The notes below the pieces were generated by a model, which was given only the letters and a program-made list of their open reading frames with translations, was not told where the DNA came from and made no database searches. This document shows positions 53,801-63,589 of a DNA stretch of 64,000 nucleotides, one piece after another (the stretch's first letter is position 1; the number at the start of each line of letters is the position of its first letter). A program made the translations under genes and the position numbers. The DNA lies in contig OX336340.1 of NCBI GenBank assembly GCA_946902875.1, positions 355,501 through 419,500 on the forward strand, in the 5' to 3' direction. This DNA comes from Nematopogon swammerdamellus (taxonomy: Eukaryota; Arthropoda; Insecta; Lepidoptera; Adelidae).

Positions 53801-54089
53801 ATTCCAAGCGCAAAGAGGATATGGAGATGTTGAACGCAGAATGTTACCACTCATCTTAAGCTGGGCCGTAACTGTCCACAAACTTCAGGGTACAACCCTT
53901 GATAAAGCAGTGATTGATTTAGGAAAGAAGAATTTTGCAAAAGGACAGATTTATGTAGCCCTCAGTCGCGTGAAAACATTAGAAGGCATTGCCTTATCTG
54001 ATTTGGATGCAAATAAGCTTTTAAATCGACCCCACGATGAGAAAGCTTTAACAGAAATGACACGCCTGCGTAATCTTTCGAACATCTAG
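47832..54089 (+). CDS. Helitron replication-helicase (RepHel) protein, 2,085 aa
   Basis: Start chosen at ATG 47832 (MGRPTKRTAQMRQRRLEES); the frame is open 27 codons further upstream without an ATG. Thirteen 19-aa repeats of the HERLSNETEEQRSHRLGLI type occupy 76-322, with degenerate ones on both sides. A Cys-rich zinc-finger-like region lies at ~365-425. A cysteine-protease-like domain has Cys603 (RGKQCTAVA) and Asp739/His741 (LLDSHARG). A Ser/Glu-rich linker with two SESPTYTIP copies follows. The HUH nuclease has His1181/His1183 (SPHLHML) and tyrosines 1311/1315 (YYVAKY). A Pif1-like helicase has Walker A GGAGSGKS at 1635-1642, DK instead of DE at 1727-1728, TVHKLQGTT near 2014 and YVALSRV near 2043. 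It nicks and unwinds DNA for rolling-circle transposition. The frame is intact. Confidence 0.95.
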   Translation: MGRPTKRTAQMRQRRLEESSDEREDRLKKSRERNAIIISNESDEQRAYRRSQMRAYTNLSRLNESPESHAQRLSLIHERLSNETEEQRSHRLGLIHERLSNETEEQRSHRLGLMHERLSNETEEQRSHRLGLIHERLSNETEEQRSRRHGLMHERLSNETEEQRSHRLGLIHERLSNETEEQRSHRLGLIHERLSNETNEQRSHRLGLIHERLSNETEEQRSHRHDLMHERLSNETEEQRSHRLGLIHERLSKETEEQRSHRLGLIHERLSNETEEQRSHRLGLVHERLSNETEEQRSHRLGLIHERLSNETEEQRSHRLGLQHERLSNESTESRSTRLDAMRQASRNRRDVSSVNDFERAINIFADVPCAVCNKMLYPSQRCNLDTVMYSGLLPEELVSLGNIITCSRCQNNIRKRRIPPAAFWNKMTVATVPQELANLTKLEERFLCRVVPFLKIMKLQNRFCQDWCKGQVTLFAKDVVEVAEQLPLAPNQVGLVLVVESLENLQHSQEFVVDMNRLYQALTWLMSNNILYRDIRPHFENDIDISEIVQIYEEPADGGEAMELQSTPHNNYVDISENVSILHGSFHQADLRFDLQSRGKQCTAVAAVACAAFCTDDPSQWLKSDIDYIVILGDKLYRESIASRENPAIGEVNPEYLAASDLAPQILYNRKKINISVAETNYNGHLDTDRSTDGFPNLKNALTLFLRENCCGLLTANSMTVAIYCKVETDAYKYWLLDSHARGPKGATAPRRGAACCMQFQNIDELHGILRRNLFTSTKKVPAQDYFLNVYSLTPLIIRPENQAEVRRETLGNQQLNIQEQSRVVQSESPTYTIPTSENKDTPQKIFQTNSVQEQESMHRDTLRTSESQPKSNHSESPTYTIPILEKNSNTPQQTFRPNSAPEQERPLSQIQPISTIIETTSMLRSIDEAVPNLESVVHLNSNPTTNNNEMRLAEITRKTAPPLNVDRERRTEELAWYCLFPDGKNGFGEVRDIQITPLDYFQSRVMNLDKRFNRNDYLFFALSIVEYYRAKSSVSVSCRMRQGQGERTPQGLIDNMHLTMRNIRGSASYWQKCCSELTAMVRTLGPPTWFMTFSCNDLNWPDMTKALLIADGRDVNEAESLSFPERLQLVQKHPVVVSRQFTVRVNALMRFLKRDPDCLGGPVVDFWYRIEFQNRGSPHLHMLVWCDNIPDFSTHEGIEVIERVVSCSLMPNDPVLQKLIEDVQIHKHTATCYKNRNDSYCRFGFPRPAYETTICLGPDEVLINNGRFCCLKRTANESMVNNYNPTLLSLWKGNIDVQPCGNVTAVAYYVAKYASKCEPHDTGEVIREAVAKAKRQGGPVWNQLFAVSMAILSQRLVSAPECAYRLCHLPLKMSSRKTVFINSCKPNERFRLLRFDSDDTSIYNNIFDRYVLRPDELDDLSLAEFAVRFETVSNSTWNEDDGDEELRREDVTPARFIRLRDNTRMRIRNKSAVLRTRYFTLNSDKEAYYYSLLVCHVPFRNESELLLEDETAEECFIRRQREFRPLHGNVSAEEFAYAEQMIQQALAQAVALNAAHDTHDVDAPLICGGEQIVNNDDNYCEDVGERSAMPDEVFLGNIRGLNVQQRDLFQKVSGAVESDLQRQESQLLLFITGGAGSGKSFVLKLLVEHIKRCYAPTVEILLKAKFVEVGSLTGVAARQIFGKTLHSIFTLPIEKGNTMTYKKITGQKLENERRKWRHINWLIIDKISMVSYENLRIIHLRLQEYKNNDKLFGGVHILLFGDILQLPPVKGHWCFIQPPWFSAEVNLWQQFSFCELTINMRQRNDIDFIDLLNSLRVGELTTAQLELLCERRHVPLSGDFVDGVAVRIFPTVRQVDTYNEKMTAVNAKAHRMYTINAVDESREAATYGRKPPDNVIPKDINNCGGILQTIKLGIESRVMLRRNISVSDGLVNGAMGIVKKIKWPALRRDQLEEGELPESVFIKFDDATVGLRIKDDDGCVEISPVCTTFQAQRGYGDVERRMLPLILSWAVTVHKLQGTTLDKAVIDLGKKNFAKGQIYVALSRVKTLEGIALSDLDANKLLNRPHDEKALTEMTRLRNLSNI
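48057..48797 (+). repeat. 13 tandem 57-bp coding repeats
   Basis: Thirteen in-frame 57-bp units, nearly identical even at third codon positions. A degenerate 14th follows at 48798. The repeat unit also leaves an open frame on the opposite strand (48016-48816), which is an artefact of the repetition. Confidence 0.95.
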
Positions 54090-54143
54090 GTAGTTTTTAT
54101 TTATGACGGGTCCTCATTATATGAAGTCGGTTACATATGTATT

Positions 54144-55066
54144 ATATAAGGTGCTTCGTTATTCAATGTTTCGGGAGGGTTACATACACACTCAAATAAA
54201 CACGTTACGCAAAAAAATTATATGTTTTAGCATTACTTTTCGAGAAATATAACAAAGCATGTTTGCTACAAAGGATCAACCTATGTGTAACAGGAGGTAG
54301 CTTCCATTGTACGGGGTCAATTACCGTACTATGTTCAAAAGCAGAACAACAAGGTCACTAGACCTGTGTGTAACAGTAGGTAGCTTGCATTGTACGGGGT
54401 CAAACGCAGAACAGCTGTTTGTTGTAAGTCACAAGGTCACTAGACCGGTGTGTAACAAATGGAGGTGCTATCAGACAGTCTTCTTTACGTTTTGTTTATA
54501 GACGTCCGGAAATACCAGCCTTCCGGCTACCGGTGTGTAACAGTAGGTAGCTTGCATTGTACGGGGTCAATGACCGTACTATGATCAAACGTAGAACAGC
54601 TGTTTGTTGCAAGTAAGTCACAAGGCCGCCGCTCTAAAACTAGCTACCTACCTACCTACCTACCAACGTGTGCGGTGTGTGTGCGTTCGTTTCGTGTTTG
54701 GCAAGGGTCTATAGCTGATTGGTTTTTATTACAGCTATTTGATTTTATTTTTTTGTTAGGAGAAAATATGCTCCTATAAACATGTTTTTTTGTACGTAAA
54801 GTGTTTGAGTGCGTATGTAACCTTCCCGAAACATTTGACATTAATAACGAATGAATGCGGTTTCCATCATGGGGACTTTTCCAGGAGTCCCCATTTTGGA
54901 AGATTATTTCATTTTATAGGTTTTTCTGAATTTAGTTATTTGCTTGTAATTATTTTGGAAGATTATTTCATTTTATAGGTTTTTCTGAATTTAGTTATTT
55001 GCTTGTAATTATATATTTTTAAGTACTTATTTCAATAAATAAAGTTAATAACGAAGCACCTTATAT
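54144..55066. mobile_element. MITE-like element, 0.92 kb, with inverted ends
   Basis: The ends ATATAAGGTGCTTCGTTATT (54144-54163) and its exact complement (55047-55066) bound the element. A second inverted pair (CAATGTTTCGGGAGGGTTAC at 54164 and a complement near 54818) lies inside. Three ~80-100-bp direct copies starting GTGTGTAACAGTAGGTAGC lie at 54283, 54365 and 54532. A 60-bp unit (AAGATTATTTCATTTTATAG) is duplicated at 54900-55013. A TA target duplication is possible but ambiguous. No transposase. Confidence 0.75.
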
Positions 55067-55209
55067 ATTCTTATTACATATTATGTATTGTCCAATACGA
55101 GTCCAACTCGCGCTTTGACCTGCTCCATCCACCACCTAGCATTGGTCTACATGTACAACAACTATTGCTAATAATATTCATTTTGTTGAAAAAAAGTGGT
55201 CTAAAGCAG

Positions 55210-55690
55210 CTATGTTATTGAGGCCTAGCTATTGATAGTTTAATGATTTTTGTGGCTTTAAATTTATAAATACAAAGTAAGATGTACGAGTACCTATGTT
55301 GGTACGCACATATATAAAAAACTTTGTTTTAATATTACAAGCAATAGGAAATTGCCCATACTTTATATTGTACATGATTCAATCGCAACTTCTATGTTAT
55401 TGAGGCCTAGCTATTGATAGTTTAATGATTTTTGTGGCTTTAAATTTATAAATACAAAGTAAGATGTACGAGTACCTACGTAGGTACGCACAAAAACTTT
55501 GTTTTAATATTACAAGCAATAGGCAATTGCCCATACTTTGTTGCTCATGATTCAATCGCAACTATGTTATTGAGGCCTTGCTATTGATAGTTTAATATAC
55601 AAAGTAAGATGTACGAGTACCTACGTAGGCACGCACACATACAATATAATATAAATTACAATCAATAGGCCCATACTTTAAATATTGAAG
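55210..55690 (+). repeat. three tandem ~180-bp repeats
   Basis: Units start at 55210, 55393 and 55563, each with TATGTTATTGAGGCCT, then GATGTACGAGTACCTA and AATAGG near the end. The third is shorter. Confidence 0.85.
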
Positions 55691-55798
55691 TTGAGTGTAC
55701 CCTATTTAAAGGAATGAATGTTAAAATTTTATATATTACAATTTTATAATAAACTGATTTGACCTATGTACCTATATTGTTTCATTTTTATTATTCTT

Positions 55799-56250
55799 TA
55801 GGAATTCCCTATGCCCACCTTCCGTCTTCATTTTCAGACCTCGACACCAGGTCTAAAATAAATTGCTTGTCAAGACAAATGCAACGAGCCCAAACACGAT
55901 GGGTTTATCATGTGTAGTTTAGGAGTTCCTATGGCCACCTTCTGTCTCCATCATCAGACCAGCTCGATGGTACTCGGTACAGTAGGTACCGGTCAGGTAC
56001 CATAATAAATTAAGCGCACCTGGCCGGTAGGAAAAGATAAAAAAATTTAAATTTAGAATATTCATGAAACAAGGGTCCGAATATGTTAGGAGTTCCTATG
56101 GCCACCTTCTGTCTCCATCATCAAACCAGCTCGATGGTACTCGGTACAGTAGGTACTGGCCAGGTACCATAATAAATTAAGCGCCGGTCGGAAAAGAAAA
56201 AAAATTTCAAATTTAGAATATTCATGAAACAAGGGTCCGAATATGTATCA
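55799..56250 (+). repeat. three tandem ~170-bp repeats
   Basis: Units near 55799 (diverged and shorter), 55917 and 56087 each begin AGGAGTTCCTATGGCCACCT or a variant. They contain CTCCATCATCAGACCAGCTC and end with TTCATGAAACAAGGGTCCG. Confidence 0.8.
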
Positions 56251-57289
56251 CTATGATATCGATTCATGTATTTCAACAGGACAGAGAAAATTTCAAAATA
56301 TTAGGTATTTAATACTTTTTAGTTTTTTTTTTGTTTGTTTTTTGGAAATCGGTTTAATATTTTTTAAAACAGTTTTTATTTCATTCTTTTTAGTAATATT
56401 ACATAAAAAAGAATAATCGAAATCGAATAATCGAAATCGATTGAAGTGGTACAGAATTAATCGCCATATGTGTCAGACTGCAAATTGCTGAATAAGTCCA
56501 CATCACAAATGTTTTGCTGAAGGTAACCACACACCATACTAATTTATCAAACTGAAAAAATTGCCGAAAACGACCACATCACAAGTTTTGCTGAAGGTAA
56601 CCACACACCATAGTATTATGCTGATTTTTCGAAAACCACTGAACCAATTTCGATAAAATTGAAATGGGACCACCTCGGAAGTATGACCTAACTAACAAAA
56701 AAAGAATTTTCTAAATCGGCCCTCAATTGACGGAGAAATCGTGTTACAAACATACAAAAAAATAAAAATAAAAAAAAAATAAAAAAAAAAAAAACATACA
56801 GACGAATTGAGAACCTCCTCCTTTTTTGGAAGTCGGTTAAAAAGAAGAAAGTAAGTAAGCCAGCTACCGTATGGGTGTATGCCTGTATACCTATACCTTT
56901 ATTACGGCGCGCGGAACAAATCGGTTTTGTATGAGAGCCATATCTTAGCGTAACCGGAACTGAAATGTATTTAGCCTATCCTGTGTCCCGTATAGTTAAA
57001 TGAGCTAGTACTAAGCTTCATCAAATTCGGATGATCGGTTTAAGAGTTGTGGAGGAACATACATACATACAGAAAATATTTCTAACTTACTCCATGAACA
57101 TCCTTACAGATTTATTATTAGTATTGATACTTGAATACTTTCTTATTGGAAAAAAAAAACAAATTTGAACCCTAATGCGAGAGGTCAAGTTCTCTGGAAA
57201 ATTACGTATGCTAAGTGCATAGGTACTTTTCTCTGTCTTTCAGTATATGCAGTGGGATCCGCGACATACACGTATTTGTAATTTTTATA
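56251..57289 (+). repeat. Helitron-associated non-coding repeats
   Basis: GCTGAAGGTAACCACACACC occurs at 56516 and 56593. A-rich runs lie at 56755-56795. GACGAATTGAGAACCTCCTC, then GGAAGTCGGTTAAAAAG lies at 56803-56842. 56840-57130 matches the Helitron 3' region at 36551-36940. No gene. Confidence 0.5.
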
Positions 57290-57535
57290 TTTCCTTACCC
57301 CGTACGGAATCCTATTACTAAGCCTACAACGCCTGTCTGTCTGTCTGTCTGTATGTCCGTCCGTCCGATGGCTGTATCAAATTCATTTCAGGTTACGCTA
57401 AGATGAGGCTCTCATACAAACCAAATTGTTCAGCGCGCCGAAATACTCGTAAAGGTAGGGTAGCGGGCTTACTTACTTTATTCTTTTTAAATACGAATTT
57501 CACGCGAGCGAAGCCGCGGAAAAAAGCTATTCTTA
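57290..57535 (+). mobile_element. dispersed repeat piece plus Helitron 3' end
   Basis: 57290-57375 is the CCGTACGGAATCCTATTACT, then CTGTCTGTCTGTCTG repeat. 57380-57535 ends with ACGCGAGCGAAGCCGCGG and AAAGCTAT, a degraded Helitron 3' terminus. Confidence 0.6.
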
Positions 57536-58044
57536 AAATAAAATTCTCTTTCGCATAATTTTGATAACATCTTCAATCATATATTTTCGAAAATATTGAA
57601 CTGAGATCACAGGAAACGTAAGTACATAGTTTTAAAATGTACTCATCTCTATTGAAATAAAATTGTTATAGGTGTGTAGTTACGCTATCTATCATATAAC
57701 AAACAACCCTTAACTAGTTGTAGGGTGGTGTGTCCGAGTTCTGGTTGATCGACAAACACCTCGTCCGGTCCACTCGGACGTCCGACCCGACTTCCGCTTC
57801 CTACTCCCCATCCCTTCCTCCGCCGCTGCCTCCCCCGGCACCAGACTTGCTGAGTCCGCCGTTCTGCGGGGTGTTCTCATTAATTAAACCCACAGATCGG
57901 ACGTATAAAGCCTAGATGTGGGATCACGCGCTCCGCCTCTCGCCGCCTTCATGGCTAAGACTGGCCATAAGACAGACGACATCTTTGCGAGTTATTATTG
58001 GCTGTAGAGATCAATGATCTATAGTACTAGAGGAGCCTTTCTCA
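57536..58044. other. no gene seen
   Basis: C-rich at 57770-57870, with Pro/Ser-rich open frames that look non-coding. No supported gene. Confidence 0.4.
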
Positions 58045-58250
58045 TACACCGGGTTGGTACCACCGCACTGAATGAAACGACGGTCGAAACGGCTATGTAC
58101 ATAGTTTGGGTTTTCCGTTCAGTTCAGTGTAGCCGCCACGACCGAAGGGAAGCACTGACATGGCACCTAGTTCACCCGGTGTTATGGGCTGACATCACGG
58201 ATGTTGTAGGTGATGTAGCCAACCGTGTCAGTTTCCATAAAAAAAAACAT
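58045..58250 (+). mobile_element. 5S-headed SINE, 3' half
   Basis: Starts ACCGGGTTGGTACCACCGCA and contains GTTATGGGCTGACATCACGG. Ends GTTTCCATAAAAAAAAA. The head and core are missing. Confidence 0.85.
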
Positions 58251-58639
58251 TACTCCTGACAAAAAAAACAAGTCAACGACCAAAACAGCTTACAAGCTGA
58301 TTTCACAATGATTGATACTTGTGTTACATAACCTGCTCACCTTATCGTTTTATGTCCGCAAATACGCAAGTGACGAGCAATTAATAGCGTGAGATGGCTT
58401 CTAAGGCGATCGTTTAAAAGTATTGATGATGACAATTGCATGTAAAGGCACGCACATTTGTTTACTGAGAGGTAACAAGTTTAAGCGCGCTTTGGCGCTT
58501 CTAGTATCTAATTTAGTTGTACAGAAATGCGATCGCTGAGTGGCGTGAAGAACTATGTGAGGATTGTTGTAAGTTTGCTGGTATCACTGACACTTAGCGT
58601 GGTTTTGGCCAGGGAAGGTCATTAATTGTCTCTCGGCAC

Positions 58640-59020
58640 AGCTTCCGGTGTTATATGAAACCATTTATATTTGACAGAAGGGTCTCGACTCGATGTTAAA
58701 GCGATAGGTACTGTCCTGTACTGGCAAACCGCAAATTGTTTATGTTTCTCACACTTAAATCGCCCTACCATGGATCTGCGAGTACCAACCGGTTCTGTAG
58801 GTCTTTTATTCACAGAACCGGGAAAATGTGGAATGCACTCCCTGCTCATCTATTTCCTCCAAAGTACAGCCTGGGGTTTTTCAAAAGAAGCGTGAAAAGC
58901 TCCTGTCAGGCCGGCATTGCGTTCGCAATCCCCGTGCATCACATAATGTCCATGGGCATCGTCAGACATTTACTTGTAGGTGAAACGATGCCAAATGTCG
59001 CGGTATCCATAAAAAAAGTA
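58640..59020 (+). pseudogene. 3' end of a LINE (ORF C-terminus and tail)
   Basis: The frame through 58736-58900 reads RFCRSFIHRTGKMWNALP, then PPKYSLGFFKRSVK. This matches the typical last block of CR1/Jockey-like LINE ORF2 (R...KMWNALP...FK). The 3' UTR follows with CTGTCAGGCCGGCATTGCGT, TGTAGGTGAAACGATGCC and a TCCATAAAAAAA tail. It is 5'-truncated. This is the reference copy for the fragments at 3945, 5925, 9305, 63330 and 63590. Confidence 0.7.
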
Positions 59021-60831
59021 CAACTTTCACGCACGTACACACACGTAATAAAACTTTCGCAATATACAAAGTTTTTTTGTCACTTCACAAGTTCACAGGT
59101 AGATAAGCGCAATAAATACCTTCTCAGGCATTCGTCCCCTTCGCGACTCGTCGTCGCCGTGGGGGGTGGAAGAATTATTTATTTTTCCTTCTCAATAGTT
59201 CACTTCAATTGAATAGTAAATGAGCTGGGCAGGCGCGGTAGGTACCTACTACGCTACAGTGAAATGTCAAAATAATATTATCTCTGCATTAAATATGCAT
59301 CCAACTCGCTGTTTGAAGCCCGCGCCGCGCAATGGAAACTCCCCCCTTGTTTTCTTTCGGAAAATTGCATCGTCGAGCTGCGCGGCGCGGAGCGGAGCGG
59401 GGAACGGCGGAGATGGTAGAGAGACGTCCAAGCTAACTGTAGAGAAATAAAGAGCACCAACTGGGTGCATGGCGATGGCGCCGTCGAAGTGAGCGTGGAA
59501 TCGAATCAGTCGCGTCAACGGAGTGATCGCGACCCAGCGGACGTAGACATAAATGGTGCGTGATTGGTGGACTAAAAAAGAATAGAGTATCCCTTATATT
59601 CCATTTTATAAAAAAAATTAATGCATTAAATACAGAACATTATATAACACAGACTAGGAGGAAGAGGGAGCCAGCTCAGGTTACTCCCGACGAGAGTACA
59701 CAGTGAAAAAAATTAAATATTATCTATCCCCACTTACGATGACACGCACATAAGTTAAAGACACAGACTACGAAGTCGTGCCTCCCCCCCGCTACTCCCC
59801 GCGCTGGCGACACATGTTTTACTAGAAATTTAAGCGAGAAGAAGAACTCCTCTGTACTATCTACTCCTTGGAAGTGGGGCCTTCGACATAGAAACAAACT
59901 TCCGGAAAAAAAATTTTTATGTTATTTATTTATGTCGAGGGGTTCCAGAGTCTTTTAAAAAACAAGATCAAGAAGCTTGAAGAAATTACCTCGTTTTAGT
60001 AAAATGCTTATCTAGATACTTAGGGGAGATCGAAAGACTCTACCTACTACTACAGACTGACAGCCGATTTAATCACCTTCGGCTACAAAGCATCCGCCAG
60101 TTAACTTCTGCCAAAATGTATGAGAAATGACACTATACCCGACAAATAACTGTTTTACTAGACTTAGCCGGAGATGGTTTAAACGGCCATAGGAGGGAAA
60201 CATCTAAAACATTTTGTTTATCTCCAGCAGGATACATACATACCACACGCTGTATCCCGACAATCGGGTTAAGCTGAGTAATCGGAGCTGTGCTGCAAGT
60301 AGTAAATTACAGCTATGTATTCGGACAAGATAACTATCAAGCAGCAAGTAAGGCACGAAGACCTACCTGCTGCATGACTCGGTGGAAGGACCTCGTCAAG
60401 ATGAGAGGTTGCTTCATTGGTAAGAATGTTGGCGGCATCGTTTTCTAATAAAGAGCGCTCAATGGCATATCTAGTCATTATAATCTGATCTGTGGTTGTG
60501 TGTTCTATCCTAGCGCCAGTTACTAGTACAGTAAGTGTATTTCTTGCTACAGTTCCACCTTGTTTGAAGCTGGCAAGTGGCAATACCTACCTACCGTTTT
60601 CAGTCATAGCATCACTTTGTTTTTTTTATGTAATCCGGTATGGTTGGCAGAGTCGAAGTGGCCAAAGCATATGCTCGGAGCAAATATCACCTCCGAGAAG
60701 GGGTAGGTGCCATACCGGAGCCTCCCTGGATTGCTAGCTATACTGGACTAGAGGAGAACACAATCGAGGCTGCTATGCGGCCATCTTACATCCAGTATGG
60801 TGGTACCAAAACCCAGTACGCTACAATTTGA
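59021..60831. other. no gene seen
   Basis: Mixed sequence, GC-richer at 59320-59420. A segment at 60270-60420 (TGAGTAATCGGAGCTGTGCT, then CACGAAGACCTACCTGCTGC) resembles 46655-46800 and is another dispersed repeat. No supported gene. Confidence 0.4.
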
Positions 60832-61644
60832 GCCTACCACCTAGTAAGGGGCAAGGGAAGGGACCTACAGTTTTACACCGATTCCGAACGGCGAAGCAGC
60901 ATGTGTAGGTATGCACGTAATTTTTTTTCGTCAAGAAAAACTCATTGGTATACGCCGAGCGGATTCTCGACTCGGACCTCTCGCATGAGAAGCCGATGCC
61001 CAAACCACTTGGCCACTCGCCGCTGTAATTGGATTGGAGCCTACCACCTAGTAAGGGGCAAGGGAAGGGACCTACAGTTTTACACCGGTTCCGAACGGTG
61101 AAGCAGCAGGTGTAGGTATGCACGTAAATTTTTTCGTCAAGAAAAAACTCATTGGTACACGCCGACCGGATCCGAACCTCGGACCTCTCGCATGAGAAAC
61201 CGATGCCCAAACCACTCGGCCACCCGCCGCTGTAATTGGAGCCTACAACCTAAGTAGTAAGGGGCAAGGGAAGGGATCTACAGTTTTACACCGGTTCCGA
61301 ACGGTGAAGCAGCAGGTGTAGGTATGCACGTAAATTTTTTCGTCAAGAAAAAACTCATTGGTACACGCCGACCGGATCCGAACCTCGGACCTCTCGCATG
61401 AGAAGCCGATGCCCAAACCACTCGGCCACCCGCCGCTGTAATTGGAGCCTACCACCTAAGTAGTAAGGGGCAAGGGAAGGGATCTACAGTTTTACACCGG
61501 TTCCGAACGGTGAAGCAGCAGGTGTAGGTATGCACGTAAATTTTTTCGTCAAGAAAAAACTCATTGGTACACGCCGACCGGATCCGAACCTCGGACCTCT
61601 CGCATGAGAAGCCGATGCCCAAACCACTCGGCCACCCGCCGCTC
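60832..61644 (-). repeat. four tandem ~205-bp units of a tRNA-headed SINE
   Basis: Units start at about 60832, 61035, 61239 and 61446. On the minus strand each has a tRNA-like head with A box (GGTGGCCGAGTGGTTTGGGC) and B box (GAGGTTCGGATCCGG). The short linker GACGAAAAAATTTACGTGCA follows, then a core (AAACTGTAGGTCCCTTCCC) shared with the 5S-headed SINE. Leu/Ser-type tRNA origin is likely. These are not functional tRNA genes. Confidence 0.85.
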
Positions 61645-61929
61645 AGGTGTGATCAGAGGGTGGACGAGGTGGGAGCTCGTGGACGAGGGGGTTGTGCGAA
61701 TGCGGAGAGGGTTAATACTCGCATATATCTGTCCGCGGCCGCGGCGACATCTGGCTGCGGCGACTGACCCTTCCATTAAAAAAGGCTGCGGATAATTTGC
61801 CTCATTACTTATGGATTCGGTGTCAGCAGCGGCGGAGGCTTATTAGCACGTCCCCGCGCGTCCTGTCGCACCCACACCTACCTACATGCTTACTCACGTA
61901 CACGCATGCCGTATGCAACATTGACTCAG
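61645..61929. other. no gene seen
   Basis: Short GC-rich spacer with no recognised content. Confidence 0.45.
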
Positions 61930-62185
61930 CTAAGGGATACGACTCCGTTCTTATATTACTGGGTGGTAGGGTTTAACCCGCCCGGGATGATACCACCGCG
62001 CTGAATGAAAGGTCGGTCGAAACGGCTATGTAAATAGTTTGTGTTTTCCGTCCAGTTCAGTGTAGCCGGCACGACCGAAGGGAAGCACTGACGCGGCACC
62101 AAGTTCACCCCGCGGTGTTATGGGCTGACATCACGGATGTTGTAAGTGATGTAGCCAACCGTATCAGTGTCCATAAAAAAAATGT
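61930..62185 (+). mobile_element. 5S-headed SINE, headless copy
   Basis: Starts at GCTAAGGGATACGACTCCGT (the non-5S upstream segment also seen at 39160), then core, body, and tail GTGTCCATAAAAAAAA. Third-base-level similarity to 39155-39425 suggests a common subfamily. Confidence 0.8.
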
Positions 62186-63329
62186 TGCAATTTAAAAGTG
62201 ACAGAATGTAACAGTGAAAACCGTATGTAAATCCATAAAGTGGTTCTCGAGTTATAAGGATGTTAATATACTGACGTACGTTACCCGGCGTTATACTGAG
62301 TTGCTACGGAAAATGTATTACGAAATAACTCGATTGGTTTTACTGTTTTTATCGGTTATGGACTGAGTGACAATGGAGTAATCTGTTTGATTTTTATATC
62401 AAAACAATGATGTCTACGAATTAATACAATATTATGTTGTAATATAAAATATAATTTCTGTTTGTTTTCAAAAATAAATAGGTAGGTAATGAGAAATAAT
62501 CACCGAAAAATAAAGGTAATTTTATAAATTTTCACCATGCGCACAAATAAACTATTGTTGAGCAACAAAGTTGCATCAGCGTGTTGCTGAGTTGCTGGTA
62601 ACATTTGGTTATTCTTACTTATTATTAAGATGATATTAGTTATTAATTTCATGTACCTATGTAAAATGTGGCTAAATATACAATAAATAAGTAAATTTAA
62701 AAAATTAAATAAATAAACATAATTTTCAGCAACAATCACCTTGTTTATCAACAACGTTGATCAACTGTTGCTCAATAAAAGTTGACCGTGAACTGTGACC
62801 GCTATTGTTGTGTGACGGACAGCGAAGGTGTGGGATCGAGCTGTACTGTACGCGGAAGTTGTCACTCGTCCGCAGCACGGGGCGAGCGCGCGCGGGCGCA
62901 GGTGTGGTCGCGCCACTGCCGCAGGTCCATGCGAGGGATGTGCTCACAGCTCACCAACTTGTTCCTGCAACATTTCACTTTTACTTACTCAACTATTTTT
63001 ATCCCGCTCGGGCTGGTACCACCGCACTTAAAGTCCATGTTTATTGTTCATTGTTTATTGTATAATTTCATCCACAGGTAGGTAACCTACGCTTGGACAT
63101 GTCGAAAATTCCGCCAGTTCTAAATTCAATGCGAAGAAGAACTGACAAACAAACTTCGCAAGTCACAATGTTTTGTTAGTACCTTTTAAGTATTATATTA
63201 AAGTAACTTATAAATAATTAACCCATACTACCGCTCACAAGAGCATTCATATTTACAGCATAAACATGAATACTGAAGAATCTGACCACTCTGCTTATTT
63301 AAATTACCTATATCTGGTGTATAGTGTCG
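62186..63329. other. no gene seen
   Basis: AT-rich with a GC-rich patch at 62820-62950. A short SINE scrap (CGGGCTGGTACCACCGCACT) lies at 63008-63030. TTGTTGAGCAACAAAG and its near complements recur at 62560-62780. No supported gene. Confidence 0.4.
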
Positions 63330-63392
63330 TGGCATGGGCGTCGTCAGACACCTTATGGGTGGCTCGGCGCCACATGTCGCGCTTCTATATAA
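63330..63392 (+). mobile_element. LINE 3' tail scrap
   Basis: CATGGGCGTCGTCAGACACC, then GGCGCCACATGTCGCGCTTC and an A-rich end. Matches the last part of the LINE at 58640-59020. Confidence 0.6.
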
Positions 63393-63567
63393 CAAAAAAC
63401 ATCGGTCGAAACGGCTATGTAAATAGGTAGTTCGTGATTTCCGTCCAGTTGAGTGTAGAAATGAAGGGAATCACTGACATGGCACCTAGTTCGCCCGGTG
63501 TTATGGGCTGACATCACGGATGTTGTAGGTGAAGTAGCCAACCGTGTTTGTATCTATATAAAAAAGT
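63393..63567 (+). mobile_element. 5S-headed SINE, 3' part
   Basis: Starts TCGGTCGAAACGGCTATGTA and ends in a GTGTTTGTATCTATATAAAA tail. Body blocks are present, with a deletion after TTGAGTGTAG. Confidence 0.75.
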
Positions 63568-63589
63568 CGTCCATGTGTACGGTGTAATT

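Larger units (their letters stand above)
45734..57533 (+). mobile_element. large autonomous Helitron (proposed limits)
   Basis: Proposed 5' end: TCTACACTAATATTATAG at 45734, which matches the 5' start I recall for lepidopteran Helitrons. Proposed 3' end: GCGAGCGAAGCCGCGG then AAAAAAGCTAT at about 57533, where CTAG seems to have become CTAT. The RepHel gene at 47832-54089 is the only long ORF. SINE (45850), MITE (54144) and tandem repeats lie inside. The gene is certain; the outer limits are inferred. Confidence 0.5.

Noticed and set aside
60832..61644. Cluster of tRNA genes
   Set aside because: Heads have A and B boxes, but each is joined to a SINE core and the acceptor stem does not look complete.
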